NCBI GenBank assembly: GCA_036563805.1
Contig: DATCLS010000044.1
Coordinates: forward strand, 51,925 to 115,924
Length of the DNA: 64,000 bases
Origin: DATCLS01 sp036563805
GTDB taxonomy: Bacteria; Actinomycetota; Acidimicrobiia; Acidimicrobiales; VFJN01
Reading direction: 5' to 3'
Part shown: positions 48,914 to 57,975 of the stretch, piece by piece
Position numbering within the stretch: position 1 is the stretch's first letter
Layout of the letters: every line of letters begins with the position of its first letter
Program-made: the position numbers and the translations under genes
The notes under the pieces: model-generated
What the model was told of the DNA's origin: nothing
Database searches by the model: none
Seen by the model: the letters and a program-made list of their open reading frames with translations, nothing else

Positions 48914-50170
48914 CTACGCCCGCTTCGCCCCCCAGCTCTTGGCGTTGCGCAGCACCTCGCGGAACGGCTTGTCGGCGTCCACGCTCGGCTCCCGGGGCAG
49001 CCCGAGCAGGCGCTCGCTGATGATGTTGCGCTGGATCTGGTCGCTGCCGCCGGCGATGGCGTAGACGCGGCCGTTGAGCAGGTTGAGGGCGGCGGTGTGG
49101 CCGTCGTCACCCTCGGCCCGCCAGGCGACGGCCGCCCGCCCGGCGATCTCCATGGCGATGGCGGCCCGCTCGGGGTCCTTGAGCCCGAGGCCGAGCTTGA
49201 TGAACGACGCCGCCGCCGGGCTCGCCTTCCCGCTGGCGATCGCCCGGCCGACCCGGGCCGTGAGCTGACCCTGGAGCCAGTCGAGGATGTGGCCCCGGGC
49301 CACGAGCTGGCGCGTCGCCGGGTCGTCGGCCCGGCCGCGGGCCTCGGCCAGGGCCACCAGGTCGGGGGCGAGGCGGCGCCGGCCGCCCGACCCGCCGACG
49401 GCCGGGCCCGAGCCGGCGGCCGCCCCCCGCTCGATGGCGAGCATGGTGGTGGCGATCGGCCAGCCGCCGTTCACCTCGCCGATGACCGCGTCGTCGCCGA
49501 CCACGACGTCGTCGAGGAACTCCTCGCAGAACTCGGTGCCGCCGTTGATCTCGCGCACCGGCCGGACGGTCACCCGGGGGTCGCGCAGCGGCACCTTGAA
49601 CCAGGTCAGGCCCTTGTGCTTGGGGGCGTCCCAGTCGGTGCGGGCCAGGCAGATCCCGTAGTCGGCGTTCATGGCGCCCGACGACCAGACCTTGGTGCCG
49701 TTGAGGACCCAGCCGGCGCCGTCGCGGGTCGCCCGCATGAGCAGCCCGGCCAGGTCGGAGCCGGCTCCGGGCTCGGACAGGAGCTGCACCCAGATCTCGT
49801 CGCCGCGCAGCATGGCGGGGATCCACGCCCGCTTCTGCTCCTCGGAGCCGTGCGCGAGCAGCGTCGGGAGGACGATGCTCAGCGTCACGGCCGAGGCGAT
49901 GCCGCCGGGCAGCGGCACGGCGTAGCGGGCGGACTCCTCGTTCCAGATGCGCTGGTGCGCCTCGGTCAGCCCTTGGCCCCCGTACTCGACCGGGACGGTG
50001 ATGCCGAGGTAGCCGGCCTCGTAGACCTTCCGCTGCTCGGACCGGGCGGCGGCCAGCGCCTCGGGTGCGACGGCGTGCGCGGCTCGCACCACCGGCCCCC
50101 GGCGGCGCGGCAGGTTGTCCTCGAGCCACCGCCGCATGGCGGCGCGATAGCCCTCCAGGTCGTCGCTCAC
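48914..50170 (-). CDS. Acyl-CoA dehydrogenase subunit (no standard catalytic Glu)
   Basis: The 418-residue flavoprotein has TVPVEYGGQGLTEAHQRIWN, LLSEPGAGSDLAGLLMRATR and GWVLNGTKVWSSGAMNADYG. The C-terminal loop reads AIAGGSDQIQRNIISERLLG, where medium-chain enzymes have the catalytic Glu in YEGTSQIQR. Here it is Gly. It overlaps the second dehydrogenase gene by GTGA, as in FadE-type heterotetramers (alpha2beta2) of steroid side-chain degradation, where FAD and catalytic residues are shared between subunits. The gene has its own GTG start at 50170. Confidence 0.9.
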   Translation of the reverse strand: MSDDLEGYRAAMRRWLEDNLPRRRGPVVRAAHAVAPEALAAARSEQRKVYEAGYLGITVPVEYGGQGLTEAHQRIWNEESARYAVPLPGGIASAVTLSIVLPTLLAHGSEEQKRAWIPAMLRGDEIWVQLLSEPGAGSDLAGLLMRATRDGAGWVLNGTKVWSSGAMNADYGICLARTDWDAPKHKGLTWFKVPLRDPRVTVRPVREINGGTEFCEEFLDDVVVGDDAVIGEVNGGWPIATTMLAIERGAAAGSGPAVGGSGGRRRLAPDLVALAEARGRADDPATRQLVARGHILDWLQGQLTARVGRAIASGKASPAAASFIKLGLGLKDPERAAIAMEIAGRAAVAWRAEGDDGHTAALNLLNGRVYAIAGGSDQIQRNIISERLLGLPREPSVDADKPFREVLRNAKSWGAKRA

Positions 50171-51333
50171 CCGGCCTCCCCGGTCGTCGCTCGCTCGACG
50201 CCTCCCCGCTCGCCCCCCAGCTCGTGGAACCGGCACACCCGCTCGCGGTGCCAGGACGCCTCGCCGTACAGGGCAGAGTTCGACTGGATGCGCCGCAGGA
50301 ACAGGTGGAGGTCGTGCTCCCACGTGTAGCCGATGCCCCCGTGCACCTGGAGGCACTGCTGGGCCACCTCGGGGGCGCGCTCGCCCACGGCGGCAGCCGC
50401 CATGCTGACCACCTCGGGGGCCGCCGGGTCGCCCGCCTGGACGGCCCGGGCGGCGGCCCCGGCCGCGGCCTTGCAGGCCTCGACGGCCAGCGCCTGGTCG
50501 GCCAGCAGGTGCTTGATGGCCTGGAACGACCCGACCGGCCGGCCGAACGCCACCCGGTCCTTGGCGTAGGACACGGTCATGGCCAGGAGGGCGTCGGCCG
50601 CCCCCACCGTCTCGGCGAGCACCAGGACGAGCGCCCGCTGCAGCTGGGCTTCGAGCGGCTCGGGCCCCCGGCCCGCCAGCACGGCGTCGGCGCCGACCAC
50701 CGCCCCCTCCAGACGGACGTCCGCGAACCGCCGGCCCAGGTCGAGCGCGGTGCGGGGCGCGACAGCCACGCCGGGGCCGTCGGTCGGCACGATGACCTGC
50801 ACCGGCTCGCCGTCGAGCGTGGCCGCCACGAGCAGCCAGTCGGCCGAGCCGGCGTCCTGCACCACGCCCCGGACGCCGGTCAGCGCGACGGCGGACCCGT
50901 CCCGCTCGGCCCGGACGCCGGCGCCGCCGTCCCAGTCGCCGGCCGCGTCCGCCCACGCCCACGTCGCCACCTCGGTGCCGGCGATCAGGCCCGGCAGGCG
51001 CTCGGCCCGCTGGGCGTCGGTGCCGTGGGCGGCGAGGGCGGCGGCCACCACGTTCATGGGCAGGAACGGCCCGGGCTGGACGAACCGGCCGAGCTGCTCG
51101 GCGACGAGTGCGGCGTCGAGCAAGCCCTCCCCGCTGATGCTGCCCCCGCCCAGCTCCTCGGGCACCAGCAGCGTGAACCATCCCAGCTCGGCGGCCTTGC
51201 GCAGCCAGCCCCGGTCGTAGCCGACCGGGTCGTCGTGCAGGTGCCGCGTGCGGTCGATCGGCAGCTCGGTCTCGATGAACCGGACCGTCGTCTCGCGGAA
51301 CAGCTCCTGGTCCTCGGAGAGGTCCACCAACAT
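50167..51333 (-). CDS. Acyl-CoA dehydrogenase partner subunit
   Basis: The 388-residue protein starts LSEDQELFRETTVRFIETEL and has SYAKDRVAFGRPVGSFQAIK and CLQVHGGIGYTWEHDLHLFL. The Glu in YTWEHD is the probable catalytic base of this subgroup. The middle domain is divergent (DAAGDWDGGAGVRAERDGSA), as in FadE29/FadE27-type subunits that have lost substrate-side features. With the 48914 protein it should form a dehydrogenase for a bulky or branched acyl-CoA. Its ATG lies 7 nt after TACTCT on the reverse strand. Confidence 0.9.
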   Translation of the reverse strand: MLVDLSEDQELFRETTVRFIETELPIDRTRHLHDDPVGYDRGWLRKAAELGWFTLLVPEELGGGSISGEGLLDAALVAEQLGRFVQPGPFLPMNVVAAALAAHGTDAQRAERLPGLIAGTEVATWAWADAAGDWDGGAGVRAERDGSAVALTGVRGVVQDAGSADWLLVAATLDGEPVQVIVPTDGPGVAVAPRTALDLGRRFADVRLEGAVVGADAVLAGRGPEPLEAQLQRALVLVLAETVGAADALLAMTVSYAKDRVAFGRPVGSFQAIKHLLADQALAVEACKAAAGAAARAVQAGDPAAPEVVSMAAAAVGERAPEVAQQCLQVHGGIGYTWEHDLHLFLRRIQSNSALYGEASWHRERVCRFHELGGERGGVERATTGEAG

Positions 51334-51337
51334 CGAG

Positions 51338-51354
51338 ATTAGAGTACCCTCAAT
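51338..51354. promoter_or_regulatory. Motif C operator between dehydrogenase and crotonase genes
   Basis: ATTAGAGTACCCTCAAT; the reverse strand has TACTCT 7 nt before the dehydrogenase ATG. The divergent crotonase at 51387 has GAGGAGG as ribosome binding site. Confidence 0.65.
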
Positions 51355-51386
51355 TTGGCGACGGTGTCGGAGCGAGGAGGCGCAGC

Positions 51387-52226
51387 ATGGGTGACGTCGG
51401 GGGCGACGGGACGGGCGGCGGCGGGGACGGGGACGTGCTCCTCACCGAGGTCGTCGACCGGATCGGGATCATCACGCTCAACCGGCCGGAGCGCCGCAAC
51501 GCCCTCGACGGCCGGCTCGTCGCCGCGCTCGACGCCGCCGTGACGGGCATGGCCGACGACCGCGCCGTGCGGGTCGTCGTCCTCACCGGGGCGGCGCCGC
51601 CGGGCGGCACGGGCGGCACGGGCGGCTTCTGCTCGGGCGGGGACACGAAGCGCGACCCGGGCGCGGACGCCGGCATGGAGCTGGGCGTGCCGCCCAACGC
51701 CCTGGAGGGCGACCTCGCCCGCCACGACCGCCACGCCGCCATGCTCCTCCACCTCATGCCGAAGCCGACGATCGCCATGGTCGGCGGCCCCGCCGTAGGC
51801 GCCGGGTGCAGCCTGGCCGCCGCCTGCGACCTCCGCTTCGCCTCCGAGGACGCGATCTTCATGGCCGGCTTCACCCCCAACGGCCTGTCCGGCGACTACG
51901 GCGGCACGCTGTTTTGGACCCGCATCGCCGGGACGGCCGTCGCCCGCCGCCTGTATCTGCTCAACGAGCGGCTGACCGCCCGGCAGGCGCTCGAGCTCGG
52001 GATGGTCCACGCAGTGCTGCCGCCGGCCGAGCTGCGGCCCCACACGCTCGATGTCGCAGCCCGGCTGGCGCGCATCCCTCGGCACGTGGTGGCCCGGGTC
52101 AAGGACAACCTCAACCAGGCCGAGGACGAGGCCGACCGCCGCCGGTTCCTGTTCGCCCACGAGGCCCACAACCAGCTGGAGGCCGGGCGCCTGACCGCCG
52201 AGCGGCTGGCCCGCCGGGCCCGCTGA
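51387..52226 (+). CDS. Crotonase-superfamily protein with Ser/Asp active-site variant
   Basis: The 279-residue protein has IITLNRPERRNALDGRLVAA, FCSGGDTKRDPG and GGPAVGAGCSLAAACDLRFA. The positions of the hydratase glutamates are Ser (GAGCS) and Phe, with SGDYGGTLFW giving an Asp. This is the third crotonase in the window without the standard glutamates. A Gly-rich start (about 15 residues) and a GTGG insertion before GGFCSGGD are odd. GAGGAGG precedes the ATG. It should act on an enoyl- or 3-oxo-CoA thioester. Confidence 0.88.
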   Translation: MGDVGGDGTGGGGDGDVLLTEVVDRIGIITLNRPERRNALDGRLVAALDAAVTGMADDRAVRVVVLTGAAPPGGTGGTGGFCSGGDTKRDPGADAGMELGVPPNALEGDLARHDRHAAMLLHLMPKPTIAMVGGPAVGAGCSLAAACDLRFASEDAIFMAGFTPNGLSGDYGGTLFWTRIAGTAVARRLYLLNERLTARQALELGMVHAVLPPAELRPHTLDVAARLARIPRHVVARVKDNLNQAEDEADRRRFLFAHEAHNQLEAGRLTAERLARRAR

Positions 52227-52250
52227 CCGGCCGGTCGAGCGCGCCGGCCG

Positions 52251-53543
52251 TCAGCCCGCGGCCGCGGCCTTCCTGCGCTCGGCGGTGATCTCGAGGTGCC
52301 GCTCGTAGATCCGGGCCGCTTGCTCGGCCAGGTCGGACGGCGGCGACGGCAGCGTGACCTCGCCGTGCTCGCGGCTGGGCAGCGCGATCGTGGCCCGGCC
52401 GGGGCAGGTGACGGCGCCCCGCTGGTTGGTCCCCCGCATCTCGATGTCGACCACCGTGTTGCCGGTCTCGTCGACCCGCTTGCCGACCACCTCGCCGGTG
52501 ATCGTGGTCGTGTCGCCAACGTAGTTGAACCTGCGGATCTCGCTGCTCTGCTCGAGCAGCCAGCCGTCGTCGCCCATCCAGTCGGTGCAGAAGTGCGACA
52601 GGTGGCAGTCGCGCATGACCCCGTAGTCGTAGGCCATGGGGTTGCCGATGGCCTGCGCCCACGCCGAGTCCCAGTGCACCCGCTGGGCCACGTCGGGCAC
52701 GCCGTACTCGTTCTTGACGTAGAACGGCGCGATGCGCTGGCGGTTCTTGTAGGCGATCCGGTTGGCGCACGGCTCGTAGGGCACGAACCCGTAGCCGCCG
52801 GCGTGGAACACCATGATGTCGGTGGTCGTGAGCGGGCCCTTGACCATCGGCTGCAGCTCGTCGCCGACCTGCACGTCCTCCCACCAGCGCTTCTCGGCCC
52901 CGCGCGGCCCCTCGGCCGCGTAGATCTCGTCGATGGCGGCGATGTCGTCGTCGGTGTAGTGGGCCGGCTCGATGTCGGCGTACTTGCCCTTCTCCCGGGC
53001 CGTCTTGCGCTCGGTGTGGATGGCCAGGGTGCGGGAGATGGCCACGATCTCGGCCCGCTGGTTGAACTTCACGTTGACGTAGGTGATCAGCAGCGAGCGG
53101 TTGGCGAACTCCGACGTCTTCTCGACCACCGACTCGGTGCCGCCGAAGCTGTAGAGCTCGTCGCCCTCGACCAGCGGGCGGTACCAGTTCCAGGTGCTGC
53201 CCGAGACGAACACGTGGATGCCCCGGAACGACGGCCGTCGGACCCGCTCCTTCGGCGTGTCGCTGTACAGCGGGCGGTTGAGGGCGATGCCGATCATCGG
53301 CGGCGCGATCTGGGCGCCCCAGCGGGTGCCGCGTCCGTAGTCCTCGTCGCAGAACAGCGGGTTGTCGTCGCCGTAGCCCCGGGCGAAGTTGCGCATGGCG
53401 TCGTGCGTCACCCGGGTCAGGTGCTCGCGGGCCTTCGACGGGGCGTAGACGCCCACGAGGGCCTTGGCGCGCTCGATGTCCTCCTCCCGGAACGAGTAGT
53501 CGGTCGCCTTGTCGAACTCGACGGAGGTGCTCGACGTCGCCAT
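52251..53543 (-). CDS. Double-hotdog acyl dehydratase (MaoC/FAS1-dehydratase-like)
   Basis: The 430-residue protein has an N-terminal dehydratase-like unit (FARGYGDDNPLFCDEDYGRG, with Phe where MaoC has His) and a C-terminal unit (YDYGVMRDCHLSHFCTDWMG, DDGWL). The whole is near 430 residues, typical of fused FAS1-like dehydratases clustered with P450s and FadE genes. It probably hydrates an enoyl-CoA made by the dehydrogenase pair. The ATG at 53543 lies 6 nt after TACTCT on the reverse strand (leaderless). Convergent with the crotonase. Confidence 0.85.
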   Translation of the reverse strand: MATSSTSVEFDKATDYSFREEDIERAKALVGVYAPSKAREHLTRVTHDAMRNFARGYGDDNPLFCDEDYGRGTRWGAQIAPPMIGIALNRPLYSDTPKERVRRPSFRGIHVFVSGSTWNWYRPLVEGDELYSFGGTESVVEKTSEFANRSLLITYVNVKFNQRAEIVAISRTLAIHTERKTAREKGKYADIEPAHYTDDDIAAIDEIYAAEGPRGAEKRWWEDVQVGDELQPMVKGPLTTTDIMVFHAGGYGFVPYEPCANRIAYKNRQRIAPFYVKNEYGVPDVAQRVHWDSAWAQAIGNPMAYDYGVMRDCHLSHFCTDWMGDDGWLLEQSSEIRRFNYVGDTTTITGEVVGKRVDETGNTVVDIEMRGTNQRGAVTCPGRATIALPSREHGEVTLPSPPSDLAEQAARIYERHLEITAERRKAAAAG

Positions 53544-53545
53544 GG

Positions 53546-53563
53546 TCAAAGAGTACACCCTTT
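53546..53563 (-). promoter_or_regulatory. Motif C operator/promoter, double-hotdog gene
   Basis: The reverse strand reads CAAAGGGTGTACTCTTTGAC; TACTCT is 6 nt before the ATG. Confidence 0.65.
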
Positions 53564-53632
53564 GTTCCGTTGGTGCCGAGGCGAGGGCCGGACGTCGGCG
53601 GCCGCGGCGCCCGCCCGGCGCCCGCCCGGCCG

Positions 53633-55195
53633 TCAGCGCGAGGACGACTCCGCCGCCCGCCGGTACTCGTCCCGCAGCCAGCGCTTGTAGAGCTTCCCGG
53701 TCTCGGCCCGGGGCAGCTGGCGGCGGAAGTCGACCGAGCGCGGGCACTTGAACCCGGCCAGCCGCCGGCGGCAGAAGGCGATCAGCTCCTCGGCGAGCTC
53801 GGGCGACCCCTCCCGGCCGTCGACGAGCTCGACGACGGCCTTCACCTGCTCACCCCACTCGGGGTCGGGCACGCCGATGACGGCGACGTCGCCGACCAGG
53901 GGGTGAGCGGTCAGGGTCGCCTCGACCTCGGCGGCGTAGATGTTCACGCCGCCGCTGATGATGACGTCCTTGGCCCGGTCGAGCAGGAACAGGTAGCCGT
54001 CCTCGTCGAGGTAGCCGACGTCGCCCAGCGTGAACGCCTTGCCCCGGTGCACGGCCGCCGTCTGCTCGGGGTCGCCCCGGTACTCGAACGTCTGGACCGC
54101 GGGCTCGAGGTACACGGTGCCGGCCTCGCCGGACGGCAGCTCGTTGCCGTCGTCGTCGAGGATCTTGATCGTCATGCCCCGCACGGCGCGACCGACGGTG
54201 CCGGGCCGCTCGAGCCACCGGTGGGGCTTGGCGATGGCCGCCGCCCCCTCCATGCCGCCGTAGGTCTCCCAGATGACCGGGCCCCACCAGTCCATCATCC
54301 GCCGCTTGACCTCGATCGGGCAGGGGGCGGCCGAGTGCACGACGACCTTCAGGCTCGACACGTCGTAGCGGGCCTTGACCTCGTCGGGCAGCCGCAGCAG
54401 CCGGACGAACTGCGTCGGCACCATGTAGGCGGTGGTGACCCGGTGGCGCTCGATGAGCCCCAGCGCCCCCTGGGCGTCGAACCGACCCATGATGGCCAGG
54501 GCCTGCCCGACGTTGAGGGCACCCTGGTAGAAGCTCTGGCAGCCGCCGTGGTACATGCCGGCCGAGACGAGGTGGACGCCGTCGAACGGCAGGAACCGGA
54601 ACGCCCGGCCGAACAGCTTCATCTCGTCGGCGAGGGCCGACGGGTCGCCCTCGGGGGCCGGCCGGGCGATCGCCTTGGGCTCGCCGGTCGTGCCGGACGT
54701 GTAGGTGATCGGTGTCCCGAAGCTGCGGTCGGCGGGCGCGGTCGTCGGGCAGCCGGCGACGAGCTCGGCGTAGGGGACGCAGCCGGCGATCTCGCCCCCG
54801 ACGGCCACCCGGAGCGCGGCGGTCGTCGCCACGGCCAGCTCGGCGGCGTGGGCGTAGCCGTGGTCGACCACGAGCGCGGCGGCGCCGGAGTGGGCGAGCA
54901 CCGAGCGGATCTCCCCCACCGACAGCGCCGGGTTGAGGGCGATGCCGTGCATGCCCGACTCCTGAAGGGCGTACTGCCACCACAGCATGTCGACGCCGTT
55001 CGGCAGGACGTAGGCGACGATGTCGCCGGCCGCCAGGCCCCGGCCCCGCAGCGCGTGGACGATCTGGTGGGCCCGGCCGGCGAGCTCGCCGAACGTCGGC
55101 GTCGCCCCGGACGGCGAGGCGACGACCGCCGGCTGGTCGGGTCGGTCCTCGGCGATCCACCAGAATCCGAGCCGCTGGTCCCAGGGGTGGCGCAC
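53633..55195 (-). CDS. Acyl-CoA synthetase (AMP-forming)
   Basis: The 520-residue ANL-superfamily protein has the P-loop ITYTSGTTGEPKA (about 168), YGGMEGAAAIA, GDVGYLDEDGYLFLLDRAKD and VIISGGVNIYAAEVEATLTA, ending with ETGKLYKRWLRDEY (C-terminal Lys). It should activate a carboxylic acid to its CoA thioester with ATP. The GTG at 55195 is supported by TACTCT 6 nt upstream; an upstream start at 55273 would overlap two motif C sites. In this set it supplies the CoA substrate for the dehydrogenase pair. Confidence 0.93.
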   Translation of the reverse strand: MRHPWDQRLGFWWIAEDRPDQPAVVASPSGATPTFGELAGRAHQIVHALRGRGLAAGDIVAYVLPNGVDMLWWQYALQESGMHGIALNPALSVGEIRSVLAHSGAAALVVDHGYAHAAELAVATTAALRVAVGGEIAGCVPYAELVAGCPTTAPADRSFGTPITYTSGTTGEPKAIARPAPEGDPSALADEMKLFGRAFRFLPFDGVHLVSAGMYHGGCQSFYQGALNVGQALAIMGRFDAQGALGLIERHRVTTAYMVPTQFVRLLRLPDEVKARYDVSSLKVVVHSAAPCPIEVKRRMMDWWGPVIWETYGGMEGAAAIAKPHRWLERPGTVGRAVRGMTIKILDDDGNELPSGEAGTVYLEPAVQTFEYRGDPEQTAAVHRGKAFTLGDVGYLDEDGYLFLLDRAKDVIISGGVNIYAAEVEATLTAHPLVGDVAVIGVPDPEWGEQVKAVVELVDGREGSPELAEELIAFCRRRLAGFKCPRSVDFRRQLPRAETGKLYKRWLRDEYRRAAESSSR

Positions 55196-55197
55196 AC

Positions 55198-55214
55198 CAG
55201 AAGAGTATCCCCTT
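55198..55214 (-). promoter_or_regulatory. Motif C operator/promoter, acyl-CoA synthetase gene
   Basis: The reverse strand reads GGAAGGGGATACTCTTCT, with TACTCT 6 nt before the GTG. Confidence 0.65.
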
Positions 55215-55271
55215 CCCCGCGATTTCGGCCATATCACCGCTCCTTTCCCCTCGCTCGCGGGGTCATCCTGC

Positions 55272-55302
55272 AATAGGGTGTACCCAACAGAGGTACCTAA
55301 CC
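55272..55302 (+). promoter_or_regulatory. Motif C operator upstream of P450, with adjacent AGGTACCT palindrome
   Basis: AATAGGGTGTACCCAAC (55272-55288) contains the symmetric GGGTGTACCC. AGGTACCT follows at 55291-55298. TAGGGT could be the -10 of the P450 gene. Confidence 0.6.
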
Positions 55303-55338
55303 TGCAACGACGACCGGCGGACCACCACGGGGGGCTCG

Positions 55339-56526
55339 ATGGACCGCACGAAGGATTCGGCGAGGCGGACGATCGAGGACTACGACGTCTTGGGCGAGTT
55401 GACCGACCTCGCCAACCCGCAGCCCAAGTACCGGGACCTCATCGAGCTCGGCGGGGTCGTGAACGCCACCGACAAGGTGGCGGTGCTGGCCAGCCGGCAG
55501 GCGGTCGAGACGGCGTTGAAGGACCCGGGGACGTTCTCGTCGGAGGGCTTCCTCGACCTCGGCAACACCCGGCCGCTCATCCCGCTGAGCGTGGACCCGC
55601 CCCGGCACGTCAAGTACCGCAAGATCCTCGACCCCCTGTTCGCGCCCAAGCGGATGGACGCCCACGAGGCTGACATCACGGCCCGCTTCAACCGCTTCGT
55701 CGACGCCTTCGCCGACCGGGGGTCGTGCCACTTCACCGACGAGCTGGCCACCCCGTTCCCGTCGGCCATCTTCCTCGGGCTCATGGGCCTGCCGTGGGAG
55801 GAGCTCGACACGTTCCTCCGGCTCAAGGACGGCATCCTCCGGCCGGCGCCGGGCGGGACCCTCGACGAGCAGGCGGCCGTGCGCCGGGCGACGGGGCAGG
55901 AGATCTACGCGTACTTCGACGCCATGCTCGACGAGCGGGCGGCGGAGCCGCAGGACGACATCCTCACCCACCTCCTCCGGGCCGAGATCGACGGCGAGCG
56001 GCTCAGCCGCGAGGAGATCCTCGACATCTGCTTCCTTTTCCTCATCGCCGGGCTCGACACGGTCACCGACTCGCTCACGTGCATGTTCGCCTTTCTGGCC
56101 CAGCACCCCGGGCACCGGCGCCAGATCGCCGGCGACCCATCGATCATCGCCCACGCGGTCGAGGAGCTGCTGCGCTGGGAGACGCCGGTCCCCCAGGTCC
56201 CGCGCCGGGCGACGAAGGACACCGAGGTGGCCGCCTGCCCCATCAAGGCCGGGACGTTCGTCTCGGTGATGGTCGGGGCCGCCAACGTCGACCCGGCCGA
56301 GCTGCCGGACGGCGACCAGGTCCGCTTCGACCGCGAGCAGAACCGACACCTCGCCTTCGGCGGCGGCGTCCACCGTTGCCTCGGCTCGCACCTGGCCCGG
56401 CGGGAGCTGCGCGTGGCGCTGCGGGAGTGGCACCGGCGCATCCCCGACTACGAGCTGAAGCCGGGCGTCGAGCTCCACTACCCCCTCGGGCTGCGGACGG
56501 TGGAGAACCTCGAGCTGGTCTGGTGA
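55339..56526 (+). CDS. Cytochrome P450
   Basis: The 395-residue P450 has LIAGLDTVTDS in the I helix (Asp-Thr pair), EELLRWETPVPQVPRR in the K helix and the haem loop FGGGVHRCLGSHLARREL with Cys 347. It is preceded by GGGG and divergent from the acyl-CoA synthetase gene, separated by two motif C sites. Its likely role is hydroxylation of an alkyl terminus or ring before CoA activation; the aldehyde dehydrogenase at the window end could take over from there. No ferredoxin gene is near. Confidence 0.93.
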   Translation: MDRTKDSARRTIEDYDVLGELTDLANPQPKYRDLIELGGVVNATDKVAVLASRQAVETALKDPGTFSSEGFLDLGNTRPLIPLSVDPPRHVKYRKILDPLFAPKRMDAHEADITARFNRFVDAFADRGSCHFTDELATPFPSAIFLGLMGLPWEELDTFLRLKDGILRPAPGGTLDEQAAVRRATGQEIYAYFDAMLDERAAEPQDDILTHLLRAEIDGERLSREEILDICFLFLIAGLDTVTDSLTCMFAFLAQHPGHRRQIAGDPSIIAHAVEELLRWETPVPQVPRRATKDTEVAACPIKAGTFVSVMVGAANVDPAELPDGDQVRFDREQNRHLAFGGGVHRCLGSHLARRELRVALREWHRRIPDYELKPGVELHYPLGLRTVENLELVW

Positions 56527-56536
56527 GCCGGGCCCC

Positions 56537-56601
56537 GGTGAGGACGGAGACGGGGCGTCGCGGCGCCCGGTGAGGACGGGGGCCGGGCGTCGCGGCGCCC
56601 G
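56537..56601. repeat. 32-bp tandem repeat, two copies
   Basis: GGTGAGGACGG...GGGCGTCGCGGCGCCCGG starts at 56537 and 56569. It lies between convergent P450 and binding-protein genes. Each unit contains the palindrome GGCGCC. Confidence 0.7.
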
Positions 56602-56664
56602 GCCCTCTGCCGCCGTCCGGCGGGGCCCGCCGCCCAGCCGGCGAGCCGGCGGGCCCCGCCCCGG

Positions 56665-57936
56665 TCAGCTGGCGAACAGCTCGGTGAAGTCGACGGGCTC
56701 CAGGTTCTCGATCGTCCCGTCGGCGGTCACCTGCCCGACCTGGAACGTGGACGAGCAGACGTCGGGCAGCATGGCGATGGCGCTGCCGTCGCAGGTGAAC
56801 GTCACCCCGCCGCCGAGGAACAGCGGCACGTCGGTGGCCTCCTGCATCCGGGCGAGCACGGTCTCGGCCGTGACCTCGCCGGTGAGGCCCTCCATCGCCC
56901 GCGCCAGGTTGACCACGCTGCCCACGCCGGCGGCCACGCCTGCGCTGATGGTCGGGTTGGGGTCGATGTCCTCCTCGCCGGCGTAGAGGTCGAGGATGGC
57001 GGCGTAGGTCTCGGCGTCCTCGCCGGCGTCGGAGGTAGGGGTGGCCACGTACGAGCCGTCGAGCACGCTGCCGAGCGACTCGATCACGGTCGGGTCGATG
57101 CACGGGGCGATCACGTACCTGGTGAGGTCGAGCGCCAGGGTCTGGTACGCCTGCAGGAACGACGTGCAGAACGTGACGTCGCCCGTCACGCCGATGGCGT
57201 CCGCCCCGGCGTCGACGGCCGCCTGCAGCTCGGGCGTGAGGTCGGGCGTGCCGGGCGCCGCCGCGATGACCTCGTAGTCGACGCCGGCGTTGTCGAACAC
57301 GCTGCCGCCCAGCGCCTCGGCCGCCTGGGTGGCCGAGGGCACGTCGATGGTGACCATCACGAACTTCTCGATGCCCTGGTCCGCGGCGTGCTGGGCGAAC
57401 GCGCCGAGGTTGCCCGGATAGCCGCCGGTGAGGGCGAAGCTGTTCGGGGCCGTGAGCTCCTCGGCCGAGTTGCCGGAGCCGGTGACGTAGGCGATGCCGG
57501 CGCCGGTGATGATCGGGGCCTGGGAGGCGCCGAAGCCGGTGAACGGCAGCGTCACGGCCACCACCCCGCGCTCGACCATCTGGTTGGCGCAGTCCTGGGC
57601 GCCGGCCGGCGTGGCCTGGTTGCCGCACACGAACAGCTCGATGGGGCGGCCGCCGATGCCGCCCAGGTGCTCGTTGACGTACCGGGCGCCGATCTCCGCC
57701 CCCTGCTCGGTCAGGTCGGACTGCGACCCGATCGCCTCGGAGCCCCCTTCGGTGATGATGCCGACCTGCACGGGCTCGCCCGTGGCCTCGTTCGGCTCGC
57801 CGAGCACCTCCTCGGGCGCGACCGCGTCGTCGGACCCGCCGTCGCCGGCGTCGTCGTCCCCGCCGCAGGCGGCGGCGACCAGCGCCAGCGCGAGCAGCCC
57901 GGCCACGAGCAGCCGCGGCGTCCGGAGTCGATCCAT
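56665..57936 (-). CDS. Branched-chain-type ABC substrate-binding lipoprotein
   Basis: The 423-residue protein has a signal peptide with lipobox VAAAC (Cys 24) and a Gly/Asp-rich linker, then a periplasmic-binding fold type I: VQVGIITEGGSEAIGSQSDL, GGRPIELFVCGNQATPAGAQ, ITGAGIAYVTGSGNSAEELT. It should capture the substrate for the importer encoded next. The ATG at 57936 follows GGAGGGGGGAG by 8 nt. A perfect AGTATACT motif C site lies about 45 bp upstream. Substrates of this family include branched amino acids but also aromatics and steroids. Confidence 0.92.
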   Translation of the reverse strand: MDRLRTPRLLVAGLLALALVAAACGGDDDAGDGGSDDAVAPEEVLGEPNEATGEPVQVGIITEGGSEAIGSQSDLTEQGAEIGARYVNEHLGGIGGRPIELFVCGNQATPAGAQDCANQMVERGVVAVTLPFTGFGASQAPIITGAGIAYVTGSGNSAEELTAPNSFALTGGYPGNLGAFAQHAADQGIEKFVMVTIDVPSATQAAEALGGSVFDNAGVDYEVIAAAPGTPDLTPELQAAVDAGADAIGVTGDVTFCTSFLQAYQTLALDLTRYVIAPCIDPTVIESLGSVLDGSYVATPTSDAGEDAETYAAILDLYAGEEDIDPNPTISAGVAAGVGSVVNLARAMEGLTGEVTAETVLARMQEATDVPLFLGGGVTFTCDGSAIAMLPDVCSSTFQVGQVTADGTIENLEPVDFTELFAS

Positions 57937-57975
57937 GGCGTTCACTCCCCCCTCCGTGCTCGGCGTGGAGCACGG

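Noticed and set aside
53570..55276. 568-codon plus-strand frame opposite the acyl-CoA synthetase
   Set aside because: It is the antisense shadow of an enzyme with all ANL motifs; no domain of its own.
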